Numbered from the stretch's first letter, positions 18,139 through 27,318 are shown. The stretch is 64,000 nt of DNA from Bernardetia sp. (GCA_020630575.1 JAHDBD010000020.1:26208-90207); one strand, 5' to 3'. Numbers and translations: made by a program. The notes: generated by a model from the letters alone, not told the origin.

Positions 18139-19335
18139 ATGTATTTTTGTATAAACTTCTTTAAGTCAATTATACAGCAAAAATACGTGGAAAATACAAA
18201 CACAAATCAGTCTTTACGAACGGTTTCAAAAAATAATTTTGGTATCAACCAAACTATTACTTATTTCGAAAAATCTCTTGAAAAACCTCATAATTACGTC
18301 CGAATAGCAAAGCAGTATCTAGTCTTTACTATGGAGTTTAATTTTGCTATCGACAAAATGAGCTTAGACATGTTTGTGGAAAAAAAAGCAGCTGTTTACA
18401 AAACTGCGTGCAGAAAATTCTTGAAATTTGCGCAAAAAAATGATATTCATAGAGTGTATGATGACACCACACCAAATTATAAAGGAAATAAATATGTATT
18501 GGCTTTCCTTGCCAATGCACAATTAAGTGAAAATAGCAAAGAAACCTATTCTAGAGCATTGCAAGAATTTTATTCTTTCATGAATGCGAAATCTCTTCCT
18601 CCTAATCGTACAACTGTTTTATCATTTGTTCAGCAATGCAAAAATAATGGACTGAGTCCACATACCACAAATACATATTTATCAGCCATAAAGCAGTTTG
18701 TACAGTTTTGTGTTTTGAAGCGAGAAGATTTGAAAATAGAAAAAAAGTTAGTAGAGCAAATGCGTGATGTAGCCTATGTAAAAGTATTGAAAACAGGAGG
18801 AACAACAAAAAAATACGCTAAAGATTCGCTCACAGAACAAGAACGTACTCATTTATTAAAAACCATTACCAACTCAAAGGATAAAGCAATTATCGGACTT
18901 ATGGCATATCAAGGTTTGAGAACGATTGAGGTAGTGCGTTTGTCGTGGAAAGATATAAAAGTGCAAGAAGGAAAAAATTACTTAGCTGTTTGGGGAAAAG
19001 GACGAGAAGAAAAAGAACTCATTCCACTTTTACCAGAATGCCACAAGATTTTGATTGATTATCAAATGTCTATCACTCGTCCAGAGGGAAGTATGTTTGA
19101 TTTTAAGGAAACAAGTAGCATCAGAAAAATTACAAATAAATGGCTCACTATAGCAGGATTAAAACGTGAAAATGTTTCTGCACACAGTTTGCGCCATACT
19201 GTTGCACAGCTTATGCTTGATAAAGGAATTCCAAAACCAATGGTTCAGCGTTTTCTACGACACAAATCTGAATCTATGACAAGCACCTACACAGCAAAAC
19301 AAGAAGATAGAGAGTTTTTGAATTATGAGTTTTGA
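18139..19335 (+). CDS. Tyrosine recombinase/integrase (XerC/D-like), stand-alone
   Basis: 398 residues. Catalytic residues are readable in order: Arg261 (QGLRTIEV), Lys in WGKGREEKEL, His349 and Arg352 (AHSLRHTVAQL), His375 (RFLRHKS) and Tyr384 (STYTA), so it should be active. The N-terminal part carries SAM-like DNA-binding helices, apparently two in tandem (about 90-130 and 145-200). It is longer than XerC/XerD (about 300). The first ATG gives a hydrophobic start; ATGs at 18331 and 18358 are possible alternatives. No excisionase, att repeat or cargo was seen beside it. 39 bases after the GldM-like gene, so it may be cotranscribed. Confidence 0.88.
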   Translation: MYFCINFFKSIIQQKYVENTNTNQSLRTVSKNNFGINQTITYFEKSLEKPHNYVRIAKQYLVFTMEFNFAIDKMSLDMFVEKKAAVYKTACRKFLKFAQKNDIHRVYDDTTPNYKGNKYVLAFLANAQLSENSKETYSRALQEFYSFMNAKSLPPNRTTVLSFVQQCKNNGLSPHTTNTYLSAIKQFVQFCVLKREDLKIEKKLVEQMRDVAYVKVLKTGGTTKKYAKDSLTEQERTHLLKTITNSKDKAIIGLMAYQGLRTIEVVRLSWKDIKVQEGKNYLAVWGKGREEKELIPLLPECHKILIDYQMSITRPEGSMFDFKETSSIRKITNKWLTIAGLKRENVSAHSLRHTVAQLMLDKGIPKPMVQRFLRHKSESMTSTYTAKQEDREFLNYEF

Positions 19336-19839
19336 AAGAAGAATAATGGAAAAAGTAAAATTTGATCAAAAGAAAAACAGTATATTGATAAGCCTTTTAA
19401 AGGCTAGTACATTCATCTTAGTACAAGATATATTTATGATAGAAATGTATATATTGATTTGAGGTTGTTCCCTACATGGGTTTATATAATAGGTGGTATA
19501 TATATGTTTTTTGTACCTATACTTTGGAGGAATATGAAAACTTTAGAAGGCTTATTATGTATTACAAATGTCATATTGAGTTTTTTTATATACCCTTATT
19601 AGTAAAATTTCTTTTAACATATCCTCATCTGTTTATAGTTAAGTAACTTTACTCATTTGGTGCAATATTTCCAACTTATGCCTACTATTTTTTCAGCATA
19701 TACAGACGAAAAAACAAGTACAAAATAGAATCTTGACTTAGAATAATATAATATTTTCGTATTTTAGAATAATCATTTCCTTTGAGCAAAAATGACAAAT
19801 ATTTAAATCTTATAATTTTTATTTTATAACTACCTCTTC
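19336..19839. other. Intergenic region downstream of the recombinase
   Basis: About 500 bases with a decayed small reading frame (19346-19602). No attachment-site-like repeat or terminator was clear. Confidence 0.5.
19346..19602 (+). pseudogene. Possible remnant of a small membrane protein gene
   Basis: An ATG at 19346 opens 38 codons (MEKVKFDQKKNSILISLLKA, then FILVQDIFMIEMYILI) to a TGA at 19460. In another frame the sequence continues as LRLFPTWVYIIGGIYMFFV to IYPY and stops at 19602. Both pieces look membrane-protein-like and would join by a frameshift near 19440. This may equally be chance in AT-rich DNA. Confidence 0.3.
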
Positions 19840-21333
19840 TTAGATAATTTTCTCCAACACATCAGCAATTTTTCTATCATTCGAAAGACGAGGAACTTTA
19901 TTTTGTCCTCCTAGTTTTCCAATTGATTTCATGTAGGTTTGGAAACCATCAGCAGGAAGAGGACGAATAACTAACTTTCTCAAAATCGAACCTCTTATCA
20001 AATCATTGTAATAAGAATTGAGTTCTTGTAGTTTATTATCCAAATCTGTTGAGAATTTTTCTAAATCATTGGGCTGATTTTCAAAAGCTATAAACCATTC
20101 GTGGTAGGGCAATCCTTCTTTTGGCGTAACTTGTGGTGCAACCGTAAACTCTGTTGTTCTTGTTTCTAGGTTTTTGTCTAAAGCAAAACGCAAAGCCTGT
20201 TCTACTTCACTTCCAATGACATGTTCTCCAAAAGCAGAAATAAAATGTTTTATTCTCCCAGAAAAAATTATTTTATAGGGGTCTTTACTTACAAATTTGA
20301 TTGTATCTCCAATGCTATATCCCCAAAGTCCTGCATTGCTATTCAAAATTAAAGCGTAATTTTTATCTAATTCTACTTCTGAAATGCTCAGACGAGGAGG
20401 GTTTTCATCATAAAAATTTTCAGCAGGAACAAACTCAAAGAAAATTCCACTATTCAAAAGCAATAAAAGTGAGTTATCGTTTTGGGAATTTTGATACGCA
20501 AAAAATCCTTCTGAAGCTGGAAAAGTTTCGATAGAATCAATTTTCTCTCCAATAGATTCATAAATTTTATTTCTATAAGGTTCAAAATTAACTCCTCCAT
20601 AAACAAACAAATCAAAATTTGGAAAAATATCCTTGATTCGTTTTCCATTTGTTCGCTCGTGTAAACGGTCAAAATACATCTGTACCCAAGGTGGAATTCC
20701 AGAAATCAAAGACATATCAGAATGGATAGTTTCGTCAATGATTTTATCTAATTTTTGCTCCCAATCTTCAATACAATTTGTTTCATAAGAGGGTTTTTGA
20801 TTGGTTCTGAGATAAGAAGGAACATGATGATTTACAATTCCTGAAAGCCTTCCCAACGGAACTCCTGCTTTTTCTTCCAAAACAGGACTTCCCGACAAGA
20901 AAATCAAACTTTTATCTAAAAACTGACTTTTTCCAGTTTCATGAATATAACACAAAAGTGCATCTCTAGCCGAATTGATATGATTTGGAATAGAATCTTT
21001 TGTAATCGGAATATATTTTGTTCCTGATGTAGTTCCTGATGTTTTGGCAAAATACAAAGGTTTTCCTTTCCACAGAACATTTTGTTCTCCTTTCAAAATA
21101 CGATCAATATAAGGACGTAAATCTTCATAATCATTTATGGAAACATTCTTTTTGAAGTCTTCATAATTTTTGATGTCACCAAAATTATGCTCTTTTCCAA
21201 AAGCTGTATCTTTAGCTTCTGCAACTAGCTTTTGCAACCATTGATGTTGAATTTTTTCCGAATTTTGAATCCATTTTTTTTGCTGACTTACAACATAAGA
21301 AGCAAAGGGACGAGAAAGAAGAGAACGAATCAT
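19840..21333 (-). CDS. GH3 auxin-responsive-promoter family protein (acyl-adenylating enzyme)
   Basis: 497 residues. GH3 proteins belong to the adenylate-forming superfamily and conjugate amino acids to small carboxylic acids in plants; the bacterial substrate is unknown. Visible: the P-loop-like phosphate-binding motif AKTSGTTSGTKYIPIT, YGGVNFEPYRNKI, ETFPASEGFFAYQ (acyl-adenylate site), YALILNSNAGLWGYSIGDTIKF, and SAFGEHVIGSEVE, leading into the C-terminal lid. The length is as for bacterial members. First gene upstream of YqgE in reading direction terms is separated by a REP-like repeat; both are minus strand. Confidence 0.9.
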   Translation of the reverse strand: MIRSLLSRPFASYVVSQQKKWIQNSEKIQHQWLQKLVAEAKDTAFGKEHNFGDIKNYEDFKKNVSINDYEDLRPYIDRILKGEQNVLWKGKPLYFAKTSGTTSGTKYIPITKDSIPNHINSARDALLCYIHETGKSQFLDKSLIFLSGSPVLEEKAGVPLGRLSGIVNHHVPSYLRTNQKPSYETNCIEDWEQKLDKIIDETIHSDMSLISGIPPWVQMYFDRLHERTNGKRIKDIFPNFDLFVYGGVNFEPYRNKIYESIGEKIDSIETFPASEGFFAYQNSQNDNSLLLLLNSGIFFEFVPAENFYDENPPRLSISEVELDKNYALILNSNAGLWGYSIGDTIKFVSKDPYKIIFSGRIKHFISAFGEHVIGSEVEQALRFALDKNLETRTTEFTVAPQVTPKEGLPYHEWFIAFENQPNDLEKFSTDLDNKLQELNSYYNDLIRGSILRKLVIRPLPADGFQTYMKSIGKLGGQNKVPRLSNDRKIADVLEKII

Positions 21334-21351
21334 AATTTGATAATTATAGTG

Positions 21352-21377
21352 TTAGCAAAGACACCAACAACGGCAAG
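21352..21377 (+). repeat. REP-like palindrome family copy
   Basis: Contains GACACCAACAACGGCAAG exactly, preceded by GTTAGCAAA. It lies in the 54-base gap between the GH3 and YqgE genes. Confidence 0.6.
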
Positions 21378-21387
21378 TCTGTTTTAC

Positions 21388-21963
21388 TTAATTTAAACGT
21401 GGGTCAGTTGGATAATTTGAATAGATTTTATATTTACCTCCCATTTCTTGTAAAATTGCACTCCAAAGCTGTTCTGGTTCGTGTTCAAACATAATTTTAG
21501 GATTTACTTTTGATATAATCCACGTATTGTTTTCTAATTCAGCATCCAGTTGCAACTCTGACCAACCACTATATCCCACAAAAAAACGACAATTTTGTTC
21601 TGTAATTTTTCCTTTTAAAGCAAGTGTTTGAAGATGTTCAAAATCTCCTCCCCAAAAAATATCTTCTGAAATAGTAAGGGATTCTTTGAGCTGAGTCAGC
21701 GTATGTAAAAAGTGCATCGTGTTTTGTTCGACAGGCCCTCCTACAAATAGTCTATTTTCAATTTCTAATAAATCGGTGGCTTCACTCACACTAATTTCAG
21801 TCGGACGATTGACAACTAACCCAAAAGAACCTTCTTCTGAATGCTGACACACCAAAATTACAGTTCTATCAAAATTTGGGTCATCTAGTAAAGGTTCTGC
21901 CAACAAGAAATAACCTGCTTGTATGGCATTATCATCATTAAAAGGAGAATCAAAAAATTGCAT
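21388..21963 (-). CDS. YqgE/AlgH family protein (UPF0301)
   Basis: 191 residues, the normal length. Signature blocks: GYFLLAEPLLDDPNFDRTVIL, HSEEGSFGLVVNRPTEI, LFVGGPVEQNTMHFLHT, WGGDFEHLQTL, RFFVGYSGWSELQLDAEL, and the final PKIMFEHEPEQLWSAIL. The family is conserved, cytoplasmic and of unclear biochemical role; it was named after an alginate regulator. It lies between REP-like copies at 21352 and 21982. Confidence 0.93.
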   Translation of the reverse strand: MQFFDSPFNDDNAIQAGYFLLAEPLLDDPNFDRTVILVCQHSEEGSFGLVVNRPTEISVSEATDLLEIENRLFVGGPVEQNTMHFLHTLTQLKESLTISEDIFWGGDFEHLQTLALKGKITEQNCRFFVGYSGWSELQLDAELENNTWIISKVNPKIMFEHEPEQLWSAILQEMGGKYKIYSNYPTDPRLN

Positions 21964-21981
21964 TCAAAAATATAGTTTGAT

Positions 21982-22005
21982 GTTGTTAGTCATGACACCA
22001 ACAAC
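21982..22005 (+). repeat. REP-like palindrome family copy
   Basis: GTTGTTAGT-CATGAC-ACCAACAAC: a hairpin with one mismatch, followed by AGCGAAG. It lies between the YqgE and the downstream binding-protein gene. Confidence 0.65.
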
Positions 22006-22057
22006 AGCGAAGTAAATAGAAATAAGATATTGAAAAATGTAAATCAGCAATTGTATA

Positions 22058-23815
22058 TTAATCTTTATAAAAATGATTTACAATTTCTAAACGATTATTT
22101 ACAAAACGAAGTAAAGGAACAAGTTGGTTGTCCTTTGATTCATAATAATTTTGACCTATCATTACTTTTCCATCTCTAAAACGTTCTTTTTGTAATTGGC
22201 TTTCAAAATTTACTCCATATTTATACATCGTTTTTCCAAAAAAGTAAAGCGATTCGTAACCTACATACGCATATTCGGAAGGCAAAAGGTTTGTTTTGTT
22301 GATATATTTTGTAACGAACTCCTTATTTTTTAGAGGACTGACATAATCTGTATAGATAAAAAATACTGATCTATCCATAAAATCATTCATATCAATTTGG
22401 TCAAATTTGAGCCAGTCTTTATCTATAAAAAGAGGAATATCTACCATAGATGTTTTCAAAACACTGATTACAGAACCTGCCACAGCTAATTCAGAACTTG
22501 CAACAAAAATATGTGCTGTTGTATCTCCTTCTGGCTTTTTGAATGTTTCACCTTCTCTTAATCTTGGAGGCTTGGAAGCTATTGGCTTTAAAATAGAATT
22601 TATTTTATTAAATGTACTTTTTCCAGCACTGACTTTCTCAAAAGCCATTATTTTTCCTCCTTTTTCTTCTACTATTCTTTTATAAGCATAAGCTAATGTA
22701 GAATCTTTACGAGAATCTCCATAAATAATATAAGCTTTATCTGCATTCAGAGAGTCAAAAGAATAATTGGCTACAGCTTTTGCTTGTGTATGATAACTTG
22801 GCTCAAAAAGATAGGTGTTTCTTTTTCCTTCAATTACATCAGGAGTATAAGAAAGAGGATTTACCATATTGATACCATTTGTTTGTGAAAAATCTGAAAC
22901 TAAAGGAAATGTAGTTGGGTACAAAGGTCCAAAAAACATATCTATATTTTTCATAGCAGGAAGTCCTACTAAACGTCTTACATTATTTGCATCATTTTCT
23001 GTATCAAAAGGTAATAAATTAATTGTTATTCCTTCATTTTTTAAGTCTTCTTGTGCTACTTTCATTCCTTCGTACAAATCTAAAAATGATTGTACTTCAC
23101 GAGCCGAACTTTCATTTTGCAACCTAAAAGGAAGCATTACAGCTACATTATATTCTTTCTTTTTTATTATTTTGTCAGGTGTCAAATATTGCTTTTTTTG
23201 ATAAGGTGAGGTATAACCATAAGCAAACTCAATATCTTTTAATAATTTTTTATCTTCTTCTGAGAGTTCTCTTTGAGCTGCAACTTTATCAGCTAGAGCT
23301 TCTGATAAAGTACGATCTTTTGAGAATTTTTGATATAATAATTTAAGTTCTGCAATTGATTTTTTGGGTAAAAAAGTAGATTTCAAGTTTTGTACAGCAG
23401 TGCGTAGTTTTGATCCTTTTACTTCTTCTAACCACGTCATGGCTTGTAATGATTGGTCTTTTTCGAAAGCAATTACTCCACCTAAATAAAGCATCTCTTG
23501 AAACTGGTCAGAAGAAAGACTTGCATCTTTTGCTTTTACTAAAAGTTCACTAATTTTTGCATAAGCTGTTGCAAGGTCTCCTCCTTTGTAGCTTGCCATC
23601 GAATACAGATAACTTGCTGGAAAGAAAAAACTATTACTAGGATTGTCTTGCATTGCCATAACTAAACTCTGACGAGCAGCAGAATAATTTTTGTTGGCAA
23701 GCTCTGTTTTACCTTTTTGGTAATAACTATTATAATCTACTTGAGCAAAAGAAGATACTGAAGACAAAGTAAATAGCAAACTAGCTATTATACTCAAAAA
23801 TAAAGTAAAACGCAT
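22058..23815 (-). CDS. Periplasmic-binding-protein-like receptor with N-terminal TPR region
   Basis: 585 residues. A signal peptide (LFTLSSVSSFAQ, about residues 1-25) leads into TPR-like helices (YYQKGKTELANKNYSAARQSL). From about residue 220 the chain reads as a type I periplasmic-binding fold of the Leu/Ile/Val type (YNVAVMLPFRLQNESS, FLDLYEGMKVAQEDL, DMFFGPLYPTTFPLVSDF, KAYIIYGDSRKDSTLAYAY). LpoA-like penicillin-binding-protein activators and ABC-type receptors share this TPR-plus-Peripla_BP_6 build, so either role is possible. No permease or ATPase gene is adjacent, which argues against a simple transporter. Confidence 0.82.
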   Translation of the reverse strand: MRFTLFLSIIASLLFTLSSVSSFAQVDYNSYYQKGKTELANKNYSAARQSLVMAMQDNPSNSFFFPASYLYSMASYKGGDLATAYAKISELLVKAKDASLSSDQFQEMLYLGGVIAFEKDQSLQAMTWLEEVKGSKLRTAVQNLKSTFLPKKSIAELKLLYQKFSKDRTLSEALADKVAAQRELSEEDKKLLKDIEFAYGYTSPYQKKQYLTPDKIIKKKEYNVAVMLPFRLQNESSAREVQSFLDLYEGMKVAQEDLKNEGITINLLPFDTENDANNVRRLVGLPAMKNIDMFFGPLYPTTFPLVSDFSQTNGINMVNPLSYTPDVIEGKRNTYLFEPSYHTQAKAVANYSFDSLNADKAYIIYGDSRKDSTLAYAYKRIVEEKGGKIMAFEKVSAGKSTFNKINSILKPIASKPPRLREGETFKKPEGDTTAHIFVASSELAVAGSVISVLKTSMVDIPLFIDKDWLKFDQIDMNDFMDRSVFFIYTDYVSPLKNKEFVTKYINKTNLLPSEYAYVGYESLYFFGKTMYKYGVNFESQLQKERFRDGKVMIGQNYYESKDNQLVPLLRFVNNRLEIVNHFYKD

Positions 23816-23914
23816 AAATAAATTATGAATGGTGAATGATAAATTATAAACTACATAGAAATAGCAATAAAATACTACTGATTTAGAAATTAATTGTTTG
23901 CTAGTAGTTGATTG

Positions 23915-24415
23915 TTATTTAATGATAGGAGGTAATTGATAAGGCACAAATTTGCTTACATCTTGTCCGTAACGATATAATTCTCTTACAATAGAAGAAC
24001 TGATAAAGGTATATTCAGGAGAAGTAATCAGAAATACAGTTTCAATATCTGAATCTACATGTTTATTAGCTTGTGAAATGGGTGTTTCATACTCAAAATC
24101 AGTAGTATTCCGAATTCCACGAAGAATAAACCTTGCGCCATTTTTCTTTGCAAAAAGTGCTGTTAGTTCAGAATAGACTTGTACCTCAATATTCTTTTCA
24201 TCTTTAAATGTTTGTTGTATCATTTTTTCCATTGTTTCTAAAGGAAAAAAACGTTTTTTGGTACTATTAAATCCAATAGAAATAATAATTTTATCAAAAA
24301 GATGAAGTCCACGTCTTACCACATCTTCATGTCCTTTTGTAAATGGATCAAAAGAACCTGGAAAGATAGCAATACGTTGTTTAGATTGTGTTTGTGTGTT
24401 ATTTTCTTTCTCCAT
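23915..24415 (-). CDS. coaD: Phosphopantetheine adenylyltransferase
   Basis: 166 residues. It transfers AMP from ATP to 4'-phosphopantetheine, the fourth step of coenzyme A synthesis. The nucleotidyltransferase motif AIFPGSFDPFTKGHEDVVRR is at the N-terminus (T/HxGH-like site His29), with LRGIRNTTDFEYE and the C-terminal ISSSIVRELYRYGQDVSKFVP. The 12-residue N-terminal Gln/Thr-rich extension is unusual but short. It starts 20 bases after the pseudouridine synthase, so the two genes form an operon. Confidence 0.96.
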   Translation of the reverse strand: MEKENNTQTQSKQRIAIFPGSFDPFTKGHEDVVRRGLHLFDKIIISIGFNSTKKRFFPLETMEKMIQQTFKDEKNIEVQVYSELTALFAKKNGARFILRGIRNTTDFEYETPISQANKHVDSDIETVFLITSPEYTFISSSIVRELYRYGQDVSKFVPYQLPPIIK

Positions 24416-24435
24416 AATAGCTTTTTTTGATGAGA

Positions 24436-25176
24436 CTACATTGAATGCAAATATGCTAATTGTTTGTCTTTAATATTAAAATCATCTAAAGTTAAGAATT
24501 CTTCCCAAAATGGATTTTGAGGTAGAGCAGCCACACAAATTAAAGGTTCTTTTTTGACAGGATGAATAAAATTAATTCTTCGTGCATGAAGATTTATGTT
24601 TCCATCTTCATTAGCTTTTTTATAGCCATATTTTACATCGCCACGAATAGGACAACCAATTGCAGCCAACTGAACACGAATTTGATGAGGTCTTCCAGTA
24701 AGAGGTGTAACTTCTAACAAATGAAACATATTTAGTTTTCCAACATATCTATATTTCAACTCTGCTCGTTGTGCCTTTCCTTGAGGTTGGTCGTAGGCTT
24801 GGGTTGTATTTGTTCTTGAATCTTTTTCAAGATAATGAATAAGTTTGTCTTCTTTATTAGGAGGTCTGCGTTTTACAACTGCCCAATATACTTTATTAAT
24901 ATCTCTATCTCTAAAAAGTTTGGACATACGTTCTAGTCCTTTTGAAGTCTTGCCAAGCACCACAACGCCACTTACAGGACGATCAAGACGATGCACCAAA
25001 CCACAAAAAATATTTCCTGGTTTGTCATATTTTACTCTAATATATTCTTTTGCTACATCTACTAACGAATCATCGCCTGTATTATCTCCTTGAGAAAGCA
25101 AACCTGCTGCTTTATTAACGATAAGTAAATGATTATCTTCGTAGATAACTCGGAACGGTTTTTCTGTAATTGCCAT
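24436..25176 (-). CDS. RluA-family pseudouridine synthase
   Basis: 246 residues. It isomerises uridine in RNA; target position not determinable here. Motif II HRLDRPVSGVVVLGKTSKG contains the catalytic Asp65; also VTPLTGRPHQIRVQLAAIGCPIRGDVKYG and the terminal LHARRINFIHPV. No N-terminal S4 domain, as in RluC/RluE-like short forms of this clade. It precedes coaD by 20 bases on the same strand. Confidence 0.93.
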   Translation of the reverse strand: MAITEKPFRVIYEDNHLLIVNKAAGLLSQGDNTGDDSLVDVAKEYIRVKYDKPGNIFCGLVHRLDRPVSGVVVLGKTSKGLERMSKLFRDRDINKVYWAVVKRRPPNKEDKLIHYLEKDSRTNTTQAYDQPQGKAQRAELKYRYVGKLNMFHLLEVTPLTGRPHQIRVQLAAIGCPIRGDVKYGYKKANEDGNINLHARRINFIHPVKKEPLICVAALPQNPFWEEFLTLDDFNIKDKQLAYLHSM

Positions 25177-25190
25177 TTTGTATAAATTGT

Positions 25191-25216
25191 GTTATTGATA
25201 ATGATACCAACAACGG
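25191..25216 (+). repeat. REP-like palindrome family, degenerate copy
   Basis: GTTATTGATAATGATACCAA followed by CAACGGC; right arm intact, left arm degraded. It lies upstream of the RluA gene. Confidence 0.5.
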
Positions 25217-25445
25217 CTTAATAAATTCACACAAAAATACAGATTATTTGTTTAAAAAAATGAATATACGAAAATTAGATGATTTTACTTTCTTGAAACA
25301 CAAAAACACAATAACTACGTATTTTTTAATATATTGATTGACAGCAATTTACACTTCAATCAAGATAAATTATATTCAAAAGCCATTAAATTTTCTCAAA
25401 ATAGTAATAATCGAAAAGTTAGTAATCAAAAATAACATTGCTTTT

Positions 25446-25580
25446 CTATACTAACGTGAACTCGGTATTAGATATTTTTGTTCACTGTCGCACACCTCAA
25501 ATGAGTAACATAAAACTCATTTGAGCAGCCACAAATAAAAAGATTGTTTAGTTTTCAATCCTGAGTTCACGTTATACTAG
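25446..25580. mobile_element. MITE-like element, ~135 bp
   Basis: Terminal inverted repeats CTATACTAACGTGAACTCGG and CTGAGTTCACGTTATACTAG match over about 20 bases with few changes. A perfect 11-bp inner hairpin CTCAAATGAGT/ACTCATTTGAG lies at 25496-25525. No gene fits inside. A solo end is at 8091-8126. Confidence 0.65.
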
Positions 25581-25666
25581 AAAATTTCTAACTTCTATGG
25601 TTACTAAATTAATTTTGAGAATATTTATTCTGATTATTATTGATTTTTTAAAAAACCTACCTTTTC

Positions 25667-26167
25667 TTAAATCAATCCAAACTGTGTATAATGATGCTTA
25701 AAATGTTTATAATGAAAAATTAAAGTTTCTTGTGCGTGTAAATCACCTAAAAAAGGATTAAAGTTATAAGCATCTTCTTTCCCTTGATACACTTCAAAAA
25801 ACCGTTCTAAAGAAGATAATAATTTTGATTTTGCCTCATCTAGTGACGCATTTGTATAGTCTGGCAATCCAAAACGAAAAACAGGATTATCTAAATTTCT
25901 AGCCATAGGCTCTAATGAATAAATTAGTGCATTTTTAAATGCTTCTTGATTAGAATTAGGAGGAATGGGTGGTGCTTTTTTTATAATTGTTGAACCAATA
26001 ACAGCCGTATAAAGATGTTCTATCATGTGTTGAGGAGTCATTTTTCCCCAATGAGGTTTTTTTGTAGCTAAAAGTTTTGATGTAGCTGCTGGAATGGTGG
26101 TCTGTAAAAAAAGCTTTGCTTCTGTAATTCTATGAGGTTCTAAAATTAGTGTAGAGTTAGCATTCAT
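25667..26167 (-). CDS. DUF1569/DinB-like protein
   Basis: 166 residues. The fold is suggested by WGKMTPQHMIEHLYTAVIGS near 40-60 and the terminal HYKHFKHHYTQFGLI, which gives the spaced His residues of DinB-type metal-binding four-helix bundles, here close to DUF1569. Function unknown. It stands alone between long AT-rich spacers. Confidence 0.72.
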   Translation of the reverse strand: MNANSTLILEPHRITEAKLFLQTTIPAATSKLLATKKPHWGKMTPQHMIEHLYTAVIGSTIIKKAPPIPPNSNQEAFKNALIYSLEPMARNLDNPVFRFGLPDYTNASLDEAKSKLLSSLERFFEVYQGKEDAYNFNPFLGDLHAQETLIFHYKHFKHHYTQFGLI

Positions 26168-26442
26168 TATGTTTAGCTGAATTTTTGAGTAAAAGAATAA
26201 TCTAAATTTCTATTTTTGCATACGGAAATTGAAAAATAAAGTTTTTTATCTTTGATTGTAGATTAAATTTTAGAGCTATTTGAGCAAAAAACTTGATGCT
26301 AGGTTTTGTTGTATTTACAAGTATACAAAATAAAAAGTATAGCTCTAACTTAAGCCTCAAGTCGTGGCAAACTATAGAAAGAATGATTGTTTTCTAACAT
26401 AAAAGCAAATGGAATTCATTACTGATGTTGCACAATAGTAAT

Positions 26443-26467
26443 ATTTCTGCAAATTAGTTGCAGAAAT
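26443..26467. terminator. Hairpin ATTTCTGCAA / TTGCAGAAAT
   Basis: Perfect 10-bp arms and a 5-base loop, about 40 bases after the SDR stop codon on the minus strand. No T tract follows, so it is a weak terminator candidate. Confidence 0.4.
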
Positions 26468-26475
26468 AAATGAAA

Positions 26476-26495
26476 CCCACGATTTTAATCGTGGG
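26476..26495. repeat. Hairpin CCCACGAT-TTTA-ATCGTGGG (second copy)
   Basis: Same arms as 732-751. It lies 10 bases after the SDR stop codon. Confidence 0.7.
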
Positions 26496-26505
26496 AAAAC
26501 ATGTT

Positions 26506-27258
26506 TTAAATATCTCCAAGTTGTGGACGCATAATAATTTCTTCTATAACCGTTTGTTTTGAAAGTGAATAAGCAGAAAAAATAGATTCAGCAATATCAC
26601 TTGAAGGCATAAAACGCTCCTGAGGCAAACCCGAACCTTCCCAACTTGATGTATAAGTAGGCCCTGGCATAACAGAAGTAACTTTTATATCATGTTCTTT
26701 GAGTTCTTCACGCAGAACTTTTGTCATGCCATGAAGTGCAAATTTAGAAATACAATAACTTCCACCATTTGGATAAGCTGTAATGCTTGCTGTCGAACAA
26801 ATATTAAATAAATGACCACTTTTTCGTTCTACTAAAATAGGAACTAACATTCTCGTTAGATGGTAAGCACTAAAAAGATTCGTATGTATTTGCATTTCAA
26901 AACTACCTTCTTCCTCTTCTAAGATTTTGCCTGGAATAAAAACACCTGTATTATTTACCATTACTTCAAAGCCTTTGGTAGTGCTATTTTCCTTTTTTGC
27001 TTCTTTCTCGTTGAGTAAAATGATTTTCTTTGCGTATTCTCCAAAAGAAATAATATCTTCTTTTTTAGATAAGTCAGCTTGTCGATAATATAAAACAACA
27101 GGATTTTCTTTGGTAGAATAGTTGCCTTCTAATTCTTCTTTGAGCGCAAAAAGTTCTTCATTATTTCTTGAACATGTGATTACATCATGTCCGTTTTGCA
27201 TAAATTTTTCTAAAATTGCTTTACCAATTCCTTTTGTTCCTCCAGTTACGAGTATCAT
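26506..27258 (-). CDS. Short-chain dehydrogenase/reductase
   Basis: 250 residues. NAD(P)-binding loop TGGTKGIG (5-12), NNTG (102-105), catalytic Ser155 in ICSTAS, and YxxxK as Tyr168/Lys172 (SYCISK). The site is complete, so it should be an active oxidoreductase; the substrate is unknown. The acid-rich insertion around 85-97 is unusual but small. The MITE at 27319-27430 lies in its promoter region. Confidence 0.9.
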   Translation of the reverse strand: MILVTGGTKGIGKAILEKFMQNGHDVITCSRNNEELFALKEELEGNYSTKENPVVLYYRQADLSKKEDIISFGEYAKKIILLNEKEAKKENSTTKGFEVMVNNTGVFIPGKILEEEEGSFEMQIHTNLFSAYHLTRMLVPILVERKSGHLFNICSTASITAYPNGGSYCISKFALHGMTKVLREELKEHDIKVTSVMPGPTYTSSWEGSGLPQERFMPSSDIAESIFSAYSLSKQTVIEEIIMRPQLGDI

Positions 27259-27318
27259 AGTTTCTTTTTAATTTTTTGGATTTGAATATTTTTAATAAAA
27301 TAATTATTATCATTAAAC

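Larger units (their letters stand above)
25177..25666. other. Intergenic region with a MITE-like element
   Basis: About 490 bases: a REP-like copy (25191-25216) and the 135-bp MITE-like element (25446-25580). The rest is AT-rich without a visible gene. Confidence 0.6.
26168..26505. other. Intergenic region with two hairpins
   Basis: About 340 bases. ATTTCTGCAA-ATTAG-TTGCAGAAAT (26443-26467) and the CCCACGAT hairpin (26476-26495) both lie just downstream of the SDR gene. No gene seen. Confidence 0.55.

Noticed and set aside
18139..19839. Integrated element with attL/attR around the tyrosine recombinase
   Set aside because: I found no direct repeat flanking the gene, no tRNA target and no phage or plasmid genes nearby.
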